64,000 nt of DNA, taken from assembly GCA_900323505.1 (NCBI GenBank), contig OOIN01000004.1, positions 1,364,001 through 1,428,000 of the forward strand. Reading direction: 5' to 3'. Shown piece by piece: positions 44,992-55,441 of this stretch. Both the position numbers and the translations under genes were made by a program. How positions within the stretch are numbered: position 1 is the stretch's first letter; each line of letters begins with the position of its first letter. Under the pieces are notes generated by a model. The model had not been told where the DNA came from. It saw only the letters and a program-made list of their open reading frames with translations, and did no database searches. The stretch is from Ustilago trichophora. Its lineage: Eukaryota > Basidiomycota > Ustilaginomycetes > Ustilaginales > Ustilaginaceae.

Positions 44992-47004
44992 TCATGCTTC
45001 TGCCCTTTGAGTCAGTGTAGACTCGAGGAAAGCGTACATGCCGGGCTTTTCCGTCGAGTATTGCCAATCCTGCCCAATTGAACGTGAGCGGAGCATACCA
45101 TGCTCGTCAGACGCATCCAACAGGTCGGCGTCCCAGTCTCGAGGCGGTGCACGAAGCTCGAAGCACTCACTCCAGGACCACCTCTCGGCAGGGATTGTCG
45201 CCGACATATTGTTTTTTGAGCCAGCAGCGCCGTCCTTCGATTGGAGAATCTGAGACCAGTCGTACTCGGCTTCCCCGTATCCGATGGTGCTGGGATCGCA
45301 TGCAAAGCTGATGACATTGCTGAATTGGTGAGCAGACAGGCTGTTGTGTTCGTCGAGATGGCGCAGAACAAGGAGTCTCAGTTCGGGTGGCAAGTCTAAG
45401 AACCTGAAACTCAACGAGATTTTCATCGATTGAGCTGCTTCTTGACTTGCGGCAGGGACTGGTCTGGCGCGACAGCCTAATGCCCTTGCGACACGCAATA
45501 GTGCGACGGCAGCTATTCGACATCGCTCACCGTCAGCTTTGTTGGCATCCAGTCGCGCTTTCCTCAAGGCTTGCCAAGTGCTCGCACTGAGGCCAGTACC
45601 GAACTCGGCAGCCTCTTGAAAGTCGCTCTCCCACTCGTCCAACGTGACTCTAATCGTTGGTAGATGCCTTGCTACCTCGAGAGGGACTGCTTCATCCGTC
45701 TTGCCGCTGCTCTGCGTCCTCATCCGTCGGGCTCGAACATCCAGATAGGAGACGATAGGCTCGATGTCGGCTAAAGGGATCGAGGCGTAGCGCTTTCGCA
45801 TGTTGTCAAACTTTTCGAGCTCCTTCTGAGCGTCTTCCTGCTTCCATCCTTGCGGCACATTACCGGAAAGCTCGAGAACCTCGATGGATCGGTTGGGACC
45901 TCTCAGCTTCTCGCGTGAGACGGCTTTAAAGAGAGGATCACGTTGCAATTGTCGGATATGCGAAGCCTCCGCTCCTCCGTCCTTGTCAAAAGCGATAGAT
46001 GCACTGCTACCAATAAGCGCAGACACAATGGTTCGAACTCCTCGGGCGCAAAAGCCGTTGCCGTTTAGGAGAAGTGTATGTAGGCCTCGACAGCGCTGCA
46101 GATCTGCGATGAAGCTGGCTGCGGCTTGAGCAGCGATGAACGCACCTTCTTCCGCCGTCTCTGTGTCTGAAAGCTCGTCTGAGAGCATGTCTGAAAGCTC
46201 GTCTGAGAGCACGTTGGAAAGCTCGAGGCACTCCAACGCTGTGCCTTCTGAGGGGAGAGAGTCGAGAAAGGTCGCCACAGATTCGTGCGTGATTGAATTG
46301 GAGGACAGGCAAAGGTGTCTGAGACCTGATCGCCCCAGTGCACTGGCAAAGTTCGAAAAGCCCTCGGGATCGTTACCAATCCTGTTGCCCTTGAGACTGA
46401 GAGTATGTAGAGTGAAATTACCCGTCAAAAGCTTGCACAGCACAGGAAAACAGCTGGCTGTGAGGTCGTTCCTGTCCAGTTCAAGGAGCCGAAAGTTGCC
46501 ATATGACGGGTTGAGATGCAATTTGAGGGTTCGAGACAATGGCGCCACCAATTGAAGCCAGTCACGTCGAGCAAGAGTCTCTTGGCCGTCATTCTTCGAA
46601 GCATTGACTGGCTGCTCCTCTTCAGAGATAGCTTCTGAGCCATCGCGCAGTTGTTCAAAGACCTTTCTCATGTTTTCGTCTCCCAGGTAGGCGAATGACA
46701 GGTCGAGTTGATGATGACGACCCTTGGACTCTTTGATGTCATTCAGGACTTTCGAGATCATAACGTGTTCATCGTCCTCCATGACACGAAGCGTACCATA
46801 GGGCAAGCGAGGATGATCCCGAGTTGTTGATAGACCTATGCACTCTGCGATTTCGTCTAATCGATCGTCGTCTGGCAGAATATCATCTTCGTCGTAGCCC
46901 CAGTAGCGGTCATCATCGTCCTCGTAATCGTCTTCGTAATCGACCTCGTAATCGCCCGCATCATTCCAGTCGTCGAGCTCAACTTGATCCTCATGTTCGT
47001 CCAT
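44992..47004 (-). CDS. Acidic leucine-rich-repeat (RNI-like) protein
   Basis: 670 aa from the ATG at 47004; an ATG at 47145 would add 47 residues of leader-like sequence. Residues 5-45 are very acidic (DYEVDYEDDYEDDDD). LRR motifs of the ribonuclease-inhibitor type follow: FRLLELDRNDLTASCFPVLC, LHTLSLKGNRIGNDP, LRHLCLSSNSITHESVATF, LECLELSN and LHTLLLNGNGFCARGV, with later RSIEVLELSGNV. An internal duplication of 24 nt (46166-46213) encodes an extra SDELSDML block between repeats. The last ~150 residues contain LPPELRLLVLRHLDEH, an F-box-like helix pair, so a role as an E3 adaptor is possible; that is inference. Divergent from the nuclease gene and convergent with ATP20. Confidence 0.78.
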   Translation of the reverse strand: MDEHEDQVELDDWNDAGDYEVDYEDDYEDDDDRYWGYDEDDILPDDDRLDEIAECIGLSTTRDHPRLPYGTLRVMEDDEHVMISKVLNDIKESKGRHHQLDLSFAYLGDENMRKVFEQLRDGSEAISEEEQPVNASKNDGQETLARRDWLQLVAPLSRTLKLHLNPSYGNFRLLELDRNDLTASCFPVLCKLLTGNFTLHTLSLKGNRIGNDPEGFSNFASALGRSGLRHLCLSSNSITHESVATFLDSLPSEGTALECLELSNVLSDELSDMLSDELSDTETAEEGAFIAAQAAASFIADLQRCRGLHTLLLNGNGFCARGVRTIVSALIGSSASIAFDKDGGAEASHIRQLQRDPLFKAVSREKLRGPNRSIEVLELSGNVPQGWKQEDAQKELEKFDNMRKRYASIPLADIEPIVSYLDVRARRMRTQSSGKTDEAVPLEVARHLPTIRVTLDEWESDFQEAAEFGTGLSASTWQALRKARLDANKADGERCRIAAVALLRVARALGCRARPVPAASQEAAQSMKISLSFRFLDLPPELRLLVLRHLDEHNSLSAHQFSNVISFACDPSTIGYGEAEYDWSQILQSKDGAAGSKNNMSATIPAERWSWSECFELRAPPRDWDADLLDASDEHGMLRSRSIGQDWQYSTEKPGMYAFLESTLTQRAEA
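46166..46213. repeat. Two tandem 24-bp copies inside the LRR gene
   Basis: The copies differ at one base and keep the reading frame, adding Leu-Ser-Asp-Glu-type repeats between two LRRs. Probably a slippage product with variable copy number among strains. Confidence 0.85.
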
Positions 47005-47391
47005 TGTATGCGCCGATGGTGAGGAGCGTGGTGTAAATACGATGGAGGTGAGGTATGGCGATGGAGGGTAAGACAGAAGACCAAGGAGGCGAGGACGATG
47101 CTTTCTTCCCAAATTGTGGCATGTGCCACAAAAAGACGATCCCATGACGCGCTGAGTTCCAAGCGCATGCGGGAGATGAGGCAGTTGACAGCTCGGCTGC
47201 AGTCATGCACCTTGGCGGTGTGATAAGTTACGGGATTGGACCCTGAACACAGGAGAGGTTTTAGAGCCGCACTGCGGACATGGCCAGCTAAATTACACTT
47301 GAATGGCCATGTCTCCTCACAAGATCACCTTCATCTAGCTACAGCAACGCCCACCACATTCTGCGCTATCTTCCCACTCCACATCGCCAAT

Positions 47392-48637
47392 ATGAGGTTC
47401 GGATGCTTGCAGGTCTTTGCAGCAACTGTTCTTTGTCTTCTGCCCTCGGTCTGCGCCTGGGGCATCGCGGGACATCAGATTGTCGCAACCATCGCGCAGA
47501 CGCAACTTCACCCGGCTGTTCGAGAGCAGCTCTGTTCTATCTTGCCCAACTACACCCAATATCCATCTCAGTGGCCAGCATCCGAGAACAAAGAACCGCA
47601 CACGCATTGTCATCTTGCAGTCCTCGCCGGATGGCCCGACACCATTCGCTCGCGCTATCCCTGGAGCGGACAACTGCACTATGTTAATCCGGTGGACGAC
47701 CATCCTCCCAAGCAATGCTTGTACGGTGAGACCGGCTGGTCATCGCAGAATAATGTGCTGACCTCGCTTGTCAATTACACGTCGCGCGTTGTGACCGAAT
47801 CGGGATGGGAGCGCGACATGGCTCTGCGCTTCATGGTGCACCTCTTTGGCGATGCGCACCAGCCACTTCATCTTACGGGTCGCGCACGCGGTGGCAACGA
47901 TGTCTGGGTGCATTTCGAGGGGCGCAAAGCTCGACTGCATACGGTGTGGGATACTCTCCTGATAGACAAGCAGATTCGAGAGCTTTCCAACTACACGACA
48001 AGGCTGCCATCAGGACGTATCGAAAGCGCTTTGGTCGGAGCACGATACGATCCGCTCATCCGATACATCCTCAAGGAAGGCCTGGGACAACCTGCAATTC
48101 GTGGTCAGGCAGACAATGGCTGGTGGAAGACAGAATCGGCTACTTGGACCGCTTGTCAGGGACGCGGCGTCGGAACTGACGGATTGATCTCAGATGACGA
48201 GGGTCAGCTCGCATTTGTCAACGACACGGAAGATCCGCACCGAGTCGACGATACGGATCTGCCAATCTGCCCCTACGAATGGACAAAGCCCATGCATTCG
48301 TTGGTGTGCGACTATGCTTTCGCTTCGCCAGTGCCATCGTGGGAACCGACTCCACCGCAGACCGGAGGATCCCACCCTTCACCAATTCCACTGCCGGAAC
48401 CAGAGCTTGACGTGCCCCAGTATGTTGGCCGCATCGAACGGTAAGTGAGAGACTCCACCTGCGCTCAGGAATGCTGTGACCAGAGTCGTTACGCTGACTT
48501 TTGCGTGTCTTTGCCGCTTCGCCATTCTCAGCGATAAGGTCATTCACAAGCAACTCGCCAAGGCAGGTCTTCGCCTCGCTGCAGTCCTCAACACTCTTCT
48601 CCTCCCGGCTGATGCAGCAGCACACGTTTCGGAATAG
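47392..48637 (+). CDS. Secreted S1/P1-type zinc nuclease (2 exons: 47392-48440, 48532-48637)
   Basis: Extracellular or vacuolar single-strand nuclease/3'-nucleotidase. The ATG at 47392 starts a clear signal peptide (hydrophobic VFAATVLCLLPSVCA) with cleavage after Ala22, leaving Trp23 as the new N-terminus, the zinc ligand of this family. Further ligands are visible: WGIAGH, GWPDTIR, LHYVNP, FMVHLFGDAHQPLHL and LHTVWDTLL, so all three zinc sites look intact. Several N-x-T glycosylation sites occur. Splicing at GTAAGT (48441) and CAG (48531) adds 35 residues (RDKVIHKQLAKAGLRLAAVL...) that complete the last helix; total 384 aa. The stop lies 101 bp from the stop of the convergent nucleoside hydrolase. 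Confidence 0.95.
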
Positions 48638-48738
48638 TTGAGCACTGTGCCATTGTGTCTAGCTCTACAATTGTCAAGGATGGAAGGATATGTAGTGTTC
48701 AAGACGGGAAGACTGATGTGAAACATTGTGCCCCTGCC

Positions 48739-50451
48739 TCAAATCTGAGTGGCATTACTCGAGACTGGTTCGGGCTCCAGTCGCATCGTAGCAAAGGCCT
48801 TTGTTGGTGATCTTGTGGGTGAGCTTGGGCCAGAATGAGCGTCGGCGGCTTCATGATTGGAAGCAGGACTGTCACGTACTGCCACACTGTTGGCAATGTG
48901 AGATTCAGCTCGTTCCACTACTTGGAAGAAGATGTCCCACATGCGGGGGCAATCCAGGTTTTCGAGCACCTCAACATTTCTACCGCCCCTTCCCCAACCG
49001 TCGTGTTCCACGCGGTCACTCCAGAAGTCAACAACGGTGGCACCGCAGGCAAGTCCGTCGCTGCATTCGACGTCGACACGGTATCGCTTTGGTGGTGTGC
49101 CTTGATGGGCGTTCACTGCATCAAATGTGGTAGCCGCCGCATCGGAAACGTCGCTAGCTTCGCCACTGTTGCCACCGACAGCGCATGGGTCCAGTCCGAG
49201 TGAGTTGCCCTCTGGCATGTGTGACTTGGCCGACGATGTCGCATGGAAGTCCTTGTTGCTGTGCGGATCAGCGTCAAACATGCCCACGTTGGGGACATCA
49301 CCAGGAGACGGCACTCTGCGGTAGAAAAGGGTGGGGTCGATGATGTATGCAATCGCCAGCATGTCGTGGACGGGCGGACCTCGAGTAAAGCCAAACTCGG
49401 ATGCGTATGTTTTGGCGAAGAATGTCAGTGTAGAGCTGAGCATCCTCTTGAGGTCACTGGGTCCGGCCTGTGGTACAAACGACAGGTCGGATGTCGTGGC
49501 GATGGGCGAAGCGGCAGGTGACTGGGTGGGCGAGATGGGAGTGAATGCAGCTCTAGATTGTCTACGCGATGATGGAGAACGCGCTCTGCCGGAGAGGAGT
49601 CGATCATGAAGCTCTGCAGTGAAGATGGCCTGGTGGGTGACGTTGAGACCAGCCATGACTACTTTGATGTCAGTGTTGAAGACGATGGAAGCGGCTTCGG
49701 GATCGTTGAGAATGTTGAACTCGGCAAGGGGGCCCCGGTTGCCGCGCACACCGGCCGCACCACCCATAAGCACGATTTGCGCAATACCTTTGATGAGGTG
49801 CGGGTAGCATCGGATGAAGAGCGCCACGTTTGTCATGGGACCTGTCACTGCTAGATGGATAGGCGGTTTGCCCGCATTGAGACGCTGCGCAAGGAGGGTG
49901 GAGAGCGTATAGAGGAAGAGGGAAGGTTCCGGGCCAGTCGTGGGCGAGCTCGTCTTGGGATGGGCAGGCTGGAGCCAAGGCTGGCACAGAGGAGATGAGA
50001 GGGAAGGGAGACCCTGCACACCGCCAAGGCCGCCTTGGCCATGAATTCCGACGTCGACCTTGACCTCCTTGACCAGCGGACAGTCAGAGCCACGGATGAC
50101 AGGGATGGACGGGTCTGCTCGATACAGTGCCATGAGACGAACTGCGTTGAGGAAGGTGTCGCGGCCGCCAGCGTTGCCAGCTACAGTGGACACTCCAAGC
50201 AGTTCCAAGGACGGGTGGTGCAGCGCCATGAGCAGTGCCATGGCATCGTCATGTCCTGGATCGCAGTCGAGCCACACCGACTTGACAGTGGCATCATCCT
50301 TTGGTAGAGTCGCGAGGGGTGTAAGAGGCGACTCGGAAGATCCCTTTGCCCTTGGTTGGAAGGCAGAAGATTGGCCTGGCTGGACGAATTGGCTGAGACG
50401 CCGAAGAAGCGATGGGGTGCTTCCCGGTGAGGGAGGGGTGTCCTTCTTCAT
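48739..50451 (-). CDS. URH1: Inosine-uridine preferring nucleoside hydrolase
   Basis: Cleaves the N-glycosidic bond of nucleosides to ribose and base. The ATG at 50451 gives 570 aa; the frame above it begins only with GTG. The calcium-binding signature DCDPGHDDA lies at residues 62-70. Further conserved blocks: LLGVSTVAGNAG, IHGQGGLGG, LAVTGPMTNVALFI, IVLMGGAAGVRGN, AEFNILNDPEAASIVF, VVMAGLNVTHQAIF and GPPVHDMLAIAYII. The protein is far longer than the usual 310-340 aa because of a 55-residue basic/Ser-rich N-terminus and Ser/Pro-rich inserts (after GLNVTHQ... and before the final CSDGLACGATVVDFW block). All visible active-site Asp and the catalytic-region HD are present. No signal peptide is seen, so it is probably cytosolic. 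Confidence 0.93.
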   Translation of the reverse strand: MKKDTPPSPGSTPSLLRRLSQFVQPGQSSAFQPRAKGSSESPLTPLATLPKDDATVKSVWLDCDPGHDDAMALLMALHHPSLELLGVSTVAGNAGGRDTFLNAVRLMALYRADPSIPVIRGSDCPLVKEVKVDVGIHGQGGLGGVQGLPSLSSPLCQPWLQPAHPKTSSPTTGPEPSLFLYTLSTLLAQRLNAGKPPIHLAVTGPMTNVALFIRCYPHLIKGIAQIVLMGGAAGVRGNRGPLAEFNILNDPEAASIVFNTDIKVVMAGLNVTHQAIFTAELHDRLLSGRARSPSSRRQSRAAFTPISPTQSPAASPIATTSDLSFVPQAGPSDLKRMLSSTLTFFAKTYASEFGFTRGPPVHDMLAIAYIIDPTLFYRRVPSPGDVPNVGMFDADPHSNKDFHATSSAKSHMPEGNSLGLDPCAVGGNSGEASDVSDAAATTFDAVNAHQGTPPKRYRVDVECSDGLACGATVVDFWSDRVEHDGWGRGGRNVEVLENLDCPRMWDIFFQVVERAESHIANSVAVRDSPASNHEAADAHSGPSSPTRSPTKAFATMRLEPEPVSSNATQI

Positions 50452-50984
50452 TGCGCGTGTATGAGGGACGGGTGCCACTGAAGTCGACCAAGGATGGGTG
50501 TACGAAGGCGAAGATAGATACTTCTAGATGCGAATGGGAATGAGGGAAAAAAAGTGAGCCAGGCAAGCGTAGATGCAGTGTCCAGAGAGAGGAAGGAGCA
50601 GATGTGCTGTAAAGTATATGTGGTTCACGTCTTGTCATGTTGTAGAGACCCTTTTGTCAACTTGTCGGCGAACCCAAGACGCTTCAAGCAACACCTTTTT
50701 GGCGGATGCAGGCTTCGGTATGTGCGCTTTCGCTGCCTTCGATCGAATGCTATCCATGCATTCCTCTTCCTTCTAGCTTTGCGCAGGGTTCAATTCCTGG
50801 AGGTCACGGTTCGGCGCATCCGGTTTTTCGTTCAGCTCGTGGAATTGGACGGCAATTTTCTTTTCTTGGGTTCTCCTCCACATCCGTCGTGACCGGTGCC
50901 AGTTGTGAGATCCATCACCCCCCGCTCTCCTGCATTGTACACTCGCTGACTGACTTCAAACGTCTTGAGACGACAGCCACCATC

Positions 50985-51896
50985 ATGGCGGACGTCTGGA
51001 TCTCTCGTAAGAGATGGACATGCAAGTACTGCGATGTCACCATCAACGACGACCTTCCATCCAGACGACATCACGAATCAGGACTTCGTCACAAGCAGAA
51101 TGTAGAGAAGGCGCTTCAAGACCTGTACCGCAAAGGTGAAGAGGAGCGCAAAGATGCAGAACGAATCAGGAAAGAAATGGCGCAAATCGAAGTACTCGCA
51201 GCAGAAAGCTATGCGAAGGATCAAGCTTCAGGACATCAGTCTGCTTTGGCGCCCGCGGTATCAAGTTCATCACCACGAACCTCTGCCGTTTCCTCGACGT
51301 CCGCCCAGCCTAAACCAGTGCAAGCTCTCTCTCGTCAATCAACAAGGCCGATAGGCGAGCCGGGAAAAGAGGCGACACAGCCGGCGGCCCAAGTCGGTGA
51401 ATGGGAGTCAGTCGAACCAGCGCAATCGTTGCAGCATGCCTCTTCAACAGCAACATCTTTGGCGAGCGAAGCATCGGACCGTGACAAGGCGAGGACTTTC
51501 CGCATGAAGGAGAAGGTAGCTCATTTCGATGATAGCGATGCTGAGGACGCCCTGAGCACCATCAAGATCAGGAAACGGCCGCGAACTGATGCGTCCGGTG
51601 GGCAGGATCCGTCTCGGCTTGTTCAGGGCGTCAAGAAGGAAGAGCCAACTCACGTTGCTGATTCCCTGAAAAACGAGTCGGATGATGCAACAACGTCGGT
51701 TTCAGCCACACGGCCAGAAAGCGACACTCATGCTCTTGCTTCATCGAATGAAGTGGAGGTGGAAAGAGATGAACTCAAAGCATCGTCAGCAGTCAAGGAA
51801 GAAGGGGACGGTGGAAACGGTTCAGGCGGGGGTCTCTTCAAGAAGCGAAGAGCCGGCGCTGGCGCCGGTGCGAAAAGGGTCAGAGCTGTCATCTAA
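50985..51896 (+). CDS. U1-type zinc-finger protein, WBP4/FBP21-like splicing factor
   Basis: 303 aa from the ATG at 50985. The N-terminus MADVWISRKRWTCKYC with Cys13, Cys16, His30 and His36 is a matrin/U1-like C2H2 finger that closely follows WBP4 (Trp-Cys-x2-Cys, HHESGLRHKQNV). A basic coiled coil follows (~40-75). The rest is disordered, Ser/Glu-rich, ending in a Gly/Ala/Lys-rich basic tail (KKRRAGAGAGAKRVRAVI). WW domains of animal WBP4 are absent. Members act in the spliceosome B complex. Divergent from the nucleoside hydrolase (533 bp between starts). A TGTACTGTACTGTAC run follows the stop directly. Confidence 0.82.
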   Translation: MADVWISRKRWTCKYCDVTINDDLPSRRHHESGLRHKQNVEKALQDLYRKGEEERKDAERIRKEMAQIEVLAAESYAKDQASGHQSALAPAVSSSSPRTSAVSSTSAQPKPVQALSRQSTRPIGEPGKEATQPAAQVGEWESVEPAQSLQHASSTATSLASEASDRDKARTFRMKEKVAHFDDSDAEDALSTIKIRKRPRTDASGGQDPSRLVQGVKKEEPTHVADSLKNESDDATTSVSATRPESDTHALASSNEVEVERDELKASSAVKEEGDGGNGSGGGLFKKRRAGAGAGAKRVRAVI

Positions 51897-53177
51897 GTGT
51901 ACTGTACTGTACAACAACGTTTCTTTCTCATCATTCCGCGAGCAGTGCAAAGCAAAACAAGCATGTCTACATGGGAGTGAGGCTGTGGAGCGAGTACAGC
52001 TAAGGGCGACGAAATCGGGCTATTTTAATGTTGAAATCGGCGATTGAAGCCGGAACCGGCGCGTGTCTAATTTTGTGCTTCTTTCTGCCTTTTGGTGCTT
52101 CCACGTCACGACCATTTCAGAGAGTGAAATTTGGAAGAAAAGGGTTGATTGGCGCATAACTGCGAGAGACAGAGGTGTCTCACTGCCGCCCAGTCGAGGC
52201 GACTGACTCTCTTCTCGCTTCGCTTGTACATAAATGAACTCTCTTTCTCACTGCTTCTTATTGGCAGGTCGAACAATGCACTTTGCTTAATGGATCACAA
52301 GCAGTTGTACAATATCTGTGATGAAGGTTTGCGATGATGTGGAAGGTGGTGTTGGTGTGCGATGTCGATATGAAGTGGTGCGGCTCGACACGGTGGAGCT
52401 TGTGTCAGAGTGTCGATGGCAAGTGGGTGTGGCAGACAGCCAAAACGAGGATGAGGTGCTGAGCTGGCGTGGCAAAGAAGGCTGAGGAAATTCCGAAAGA
52501 GAAGCCGAAAGAGAAGCCAGGCGCTTTTTCCCCAAGAAGACAGGCCAGAAGCGCACAGACCGGGGAAAGCGATGAGCTGGAAAGAAAGACAGTTTATTGG
52601 CCGACACGATGCAACACGCACTCAGCCCCGTTAAGAGCACAGCACAGCACCAGTCAAGATGTCCACGTCGACACCAGTCGGCCACACAGAAGCTTCCAGC
52701 TCATCAGCGTCTCAGCTCGCGCCCATTCAAGACGCTTTCCCAAGCTCTTGTCCTCCTCTTCCACTCACACCATCAACCCCTTTCTCCTCAAGATAAATAC
52801 TACCGAGCCTCGTAAGTCTACATTCTCCTCCTCTCTTTCAACCACTGCGCTACTCGATCCCATTTCGCACAACGCTAGCCACCTGGCCGCCGCCGACTGC
52901 TTCTTTTACAAGCTATCGTAGCGATTGCCATCTGCTCGTACATCATACCCCCCCCCCCCCCTCCCCCTCTTTCGGTCACGCTAGGACAAGCAGCATTTCT
53001 TATCTGTGCAAGCTCGTTCGCGGTCACCATCCTTGACCTGTTTGATACAGTGTCGCTTCCTCATCTTGATACCCATAAGCAAGAATCCTGTCTCGTCCTC
53101 CCAAAGCATCTTCTGATCTCGTTTTTCCCCTTTCGTCCGTGCCATCGTCGATCGCTACAGTCGGAAGTACAACAAAA
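51897..53177. other. Intergenic: WBP4-like 3' UTR and BiP promoter/leader
   Basis: 1.28 kb. Contains the TACTGTA run (51898-51912), a TGACGTGG-type element, a C14 run at 52948-52961 and a possible leader intron 52812-53050 (GTAAGT...ACAG, 239 nt). No ORF is supported. Confidence 0.6.
52103..52110 (-). promoter_or_regulatory. Possible unfolded-protein-response element (TGACGTGG) upstream of BiP
   Basis: CCACGTCA on the plus strand is the reverse complement of the bZIP (XBP1/Cib1-type) core TGACGTGG. It lies ~1.07 kb before the BiP ATG, rather far, and an 8-mer can occur by chance. BiP genes are standard UPR targets, which raises the prior. Confidence 0.3.
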
Positions 53178-55247
53178 ATGGTTCTCGCCAGCCGCACAAC
53201 TGCGTTGGCACAGCGCCGCAAGGCCGCTCGTGCCACCGGCATCTCCCGTCCCGCCTTCATGACCATCATCATGGCCATCCTCGCTCTCCTCACTTTCTCG
53301 GCCTTCATGGCCCCCGGCTCTTCTGCCGGCGGCATGGGTGTCGCAGCTGCCGCTGACAAGCGCAGCGAATACGGAACTGTCATTGGTATCGATCTTGGAA
53401 CTACCTACTCGTGTGTCGGTGCACAGGTCAACGGCCGTGTCGAGATCATCACCAACGACCAAGGAAACCGTATTACCCCCTCGTACGTCGCCTTCACCCC
53501 TGAGCGTCTCGTCGGAGACGCTGCCAAGAACCAGGCCGCCCAGAACCCCGAAAACACCATCTTTGACGCCAAACGTCTCATTGGTCGCAAGTGGGGCGAG
53601 TCCGACCTCAAGAAGGACGCCAAGCACCTCCCCTTCAAGCTCGTCGAGAAGAACTCCAAGCCCGCTATCCAGGTCACCGTAAACGGCGAAAAGAAGGTCT
53701 TCACCCCCGAGGAGGTTTCGGCTATGGTTCTCCAGAAGATGAAGGAGACCGCCGAGGCTTACCTTGGCCACAAGGTCACCCACGCCGTCGTTACCGTCCC
53801 CGCCTACTTCAACGACGCTCAGCGTCAGGCCACCAAGGACGCTGGTACCATCGCTGGCCTCAACGTCCTCCGAATTGTCAACGAGCCCACCGCTGCCGCC
53901 ATCGCTTACGGTCTCGACAAGAAGGACGGCGAGTCCCAGATCATTGTCTACGATCTTGGTGGAGGTACCTTCGATGTTTCGCTTCTCTCGATTGACTCTG
54001 GTGTCTTCGAGGTGCTTGCTACCGCTGGTGACACTCACCTTGGTGGTGAGGACTTTGACAACCGTGTCTCCGACTACATCCTCAAGCAGTTCAAGAAGAA
54101 GACCGGACTCGACGCCTCGTCCAACAAGCGATCTGTCGGTAAGCTGAAGCGCGAGGTTGAGCGTGCCAAGCGCACTCTCTCGAGCCAGATGTCGACCAAG
54201 ATCGAAATCGACGGCTTCTTCGAGGGCAACGACCTTGACGAGACCCTTACACGTGCCAAGTTCGAGGAGCTCAACATGGACCTCTTCCGCAAGACCATGA
54301 AGCCCGTCGAGCAGGTCCTCAAGGACGCCGGTGTCAAGAAGGATGAGATCGACGACGTTGTGCTTGTCGGTGGTTCCACTCGTATTCCCAAGGTCCAAGC
54401 TATGCTCAAGGAGTACTTTGGCCGTGAGCCCTCCAAGGGTATCAACCCCGATGAGGCTGTCGCCTGGGGTGCTGCTGTCCAGGGTGGTGTTCTCGCCGGA
54501 GATGAGTCGCTCGGCGATGTCGTCCTGATCGACGTTAACCCCCTTACCCTCGGTATCGAGACCAACGGTGGTGTCATGACCAAGCTTATTCCCCGTAACA
54601 CTGTCGTTCCCACCAAGAAGTCGCAGATCTTCTCGACTGCCGCCGACAACCAGAACACTGTCCTCATCCAGGTCTTCGAGGGTGAACGTTCCATGACCAA
54701 GGACAACAACTTGCTCGGCAAGTTTGAGCTTACCGGTATTCCCCCTGCTCCCCGGGGCACTCCTCAGATCGAGGTCACCTTCGAGCTCGATGCCAACGGA
54801 ATCATGAAAGTGTCCGCCGCTGACAAGGGCACTGGCAAGTCCGAGTCGATCACCATCTCGAACGACAAGGGCCGTCTGTCGCCCGAGGAGATTGAGCGCA
54901 TGGTTGCCGAGGCTGAGGAGTTTGCTGAGCAGGACGAGGCTGTTCGCAAGCGTATCGAGGCTCTCAACAACCTGCAGAACTTCATCGCATCGCTCCGAAG
55001 TCAGCTCAGCGACAAGGAAGGCCTTGGCGGCAAGCTCGACAAGGAGGACAAGGACGCCATCAAGTCAAGCCTCAAGGACGCTGAGGCCTGGCTCGACGAG
55101 AACAGCCAGACCGCTGAGGGCTCCGACATTGAGGAGCAGCTCAGCGAGCTCCAGGCTGCCGTTGCTCCCATCACTGCCAAGATCTACCAGGGTGGCGCTG
55201 CTGGCGGCGACGACGAGCCACTCAACTACGGTCACGACGAGCTCTAG
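53178..55247 (+). CDS. KAR2: ER Hsp70 chaperone BiP
   Basis: ER-lumen ATP-dependent chaperone for translocation, folding and UPR sensing. 689 aa from the ATG at 53178; the frame upstream opens only with GTG. The N-terminus has an unusually long basic n-region (~26 residues) before a hydrophobic core (about 27-44), then a processed region ending before [19 protein letters not shown]. All three Hsp70 signatures are intact: DLGTTYSCV (72-80), [14 protein letters not shown] and [14 protein letters not shown]. The linker [19 protein letters not shown] and the substrate domain follow, and the protein ends in the retention signal HDEL. Codon usage is strongly C-ending, as in highly expressed fungal genes. 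A long antisense ORF underneath is a known by-product of Hsp70 codon bias. Confidence 0.98.
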   Translation: MVLASRTTALAQRRKAARATGISRPAFMTIIMAILALLTFSAFMAPGSSAGGMGVAAAADKRSEYGTVIGIDLGTTYSCVGAQVNGRVEIITNDQGNRITPSYVAFTPERLVGDAAKNQAAQNPENTIFDAKRLIGRKWGESDLKKDAKHLPFKLVEKNSKPAIQVTVNGEKKVFTPEEVSAMVLQKMKETAEAYLGHKVTHAVVTVPAYFNDAQRQATKDAGTIAGLNVLRIVNEPTAAAIAYGLDKKDGESQIIVYDLGGGTFDVSLLSIDSGVFEVLATAGDTHLGGEDFDNRVSDYILKQFKKKTGLDASSNKRSVGKLKREVERAKRTLSSQMSTKIEIDGFFEGNDLDETLTRAKFEELNMDLFRKTMKPVEQVLKDAGVKKDEIDDVVLVGGSTRIPKVQAMLKEYFGREPSKGINPDEAVAWGAAVQGGVLAGDESLGDVVLIDVNPLTLGIETNGGVMTKLIPRNTVVPTKKSQIFSTAADNQNTVLIQVFEGERSMTKDNNLLGKFELTGIPPAPRGTPQIEVTFELDANGIMKVSAADKGTGKSESITISNDKGRLSPEEIERMVAEAEEFAEQDEAVRKRIEALNNLQNFIASLRSQLSDKEGLGGKLDKEDKDAIKSSLKDAEAWLDENSQTAEGSDIEEQLSELQAAVAPITAKIYQGGAAGGDDEPLNYGHDEL

Positions 55248-55441
55248 ACGTCTTACGCCTTTATTTCTTCCTAATTACCTCACTCGTAGTTGTGACGCTC
55301 GGATCTACTAAAGTTTTCTCATCGTCATCTTTACATCCTCTTCTTGCGCCTGTTTCTAGGCGTGTGAATCAAAAGAAATATTTCAGTGTCATCGTATCTT
55401 GTGTGTGCTAGCCGATGTCCGTCATGAGCAAACTCGCTGAG

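Noticed and set aside
53061..54398. 445-codon ORF on the minus strand under BiP
   Set aside because: Hsp70 genes with strong codon bias regularly show long antisense ORFs; the sense strand is a complete, conserved BiP, and the antisense product is low-complexity Leu/Val/Gly/Asp with no family.
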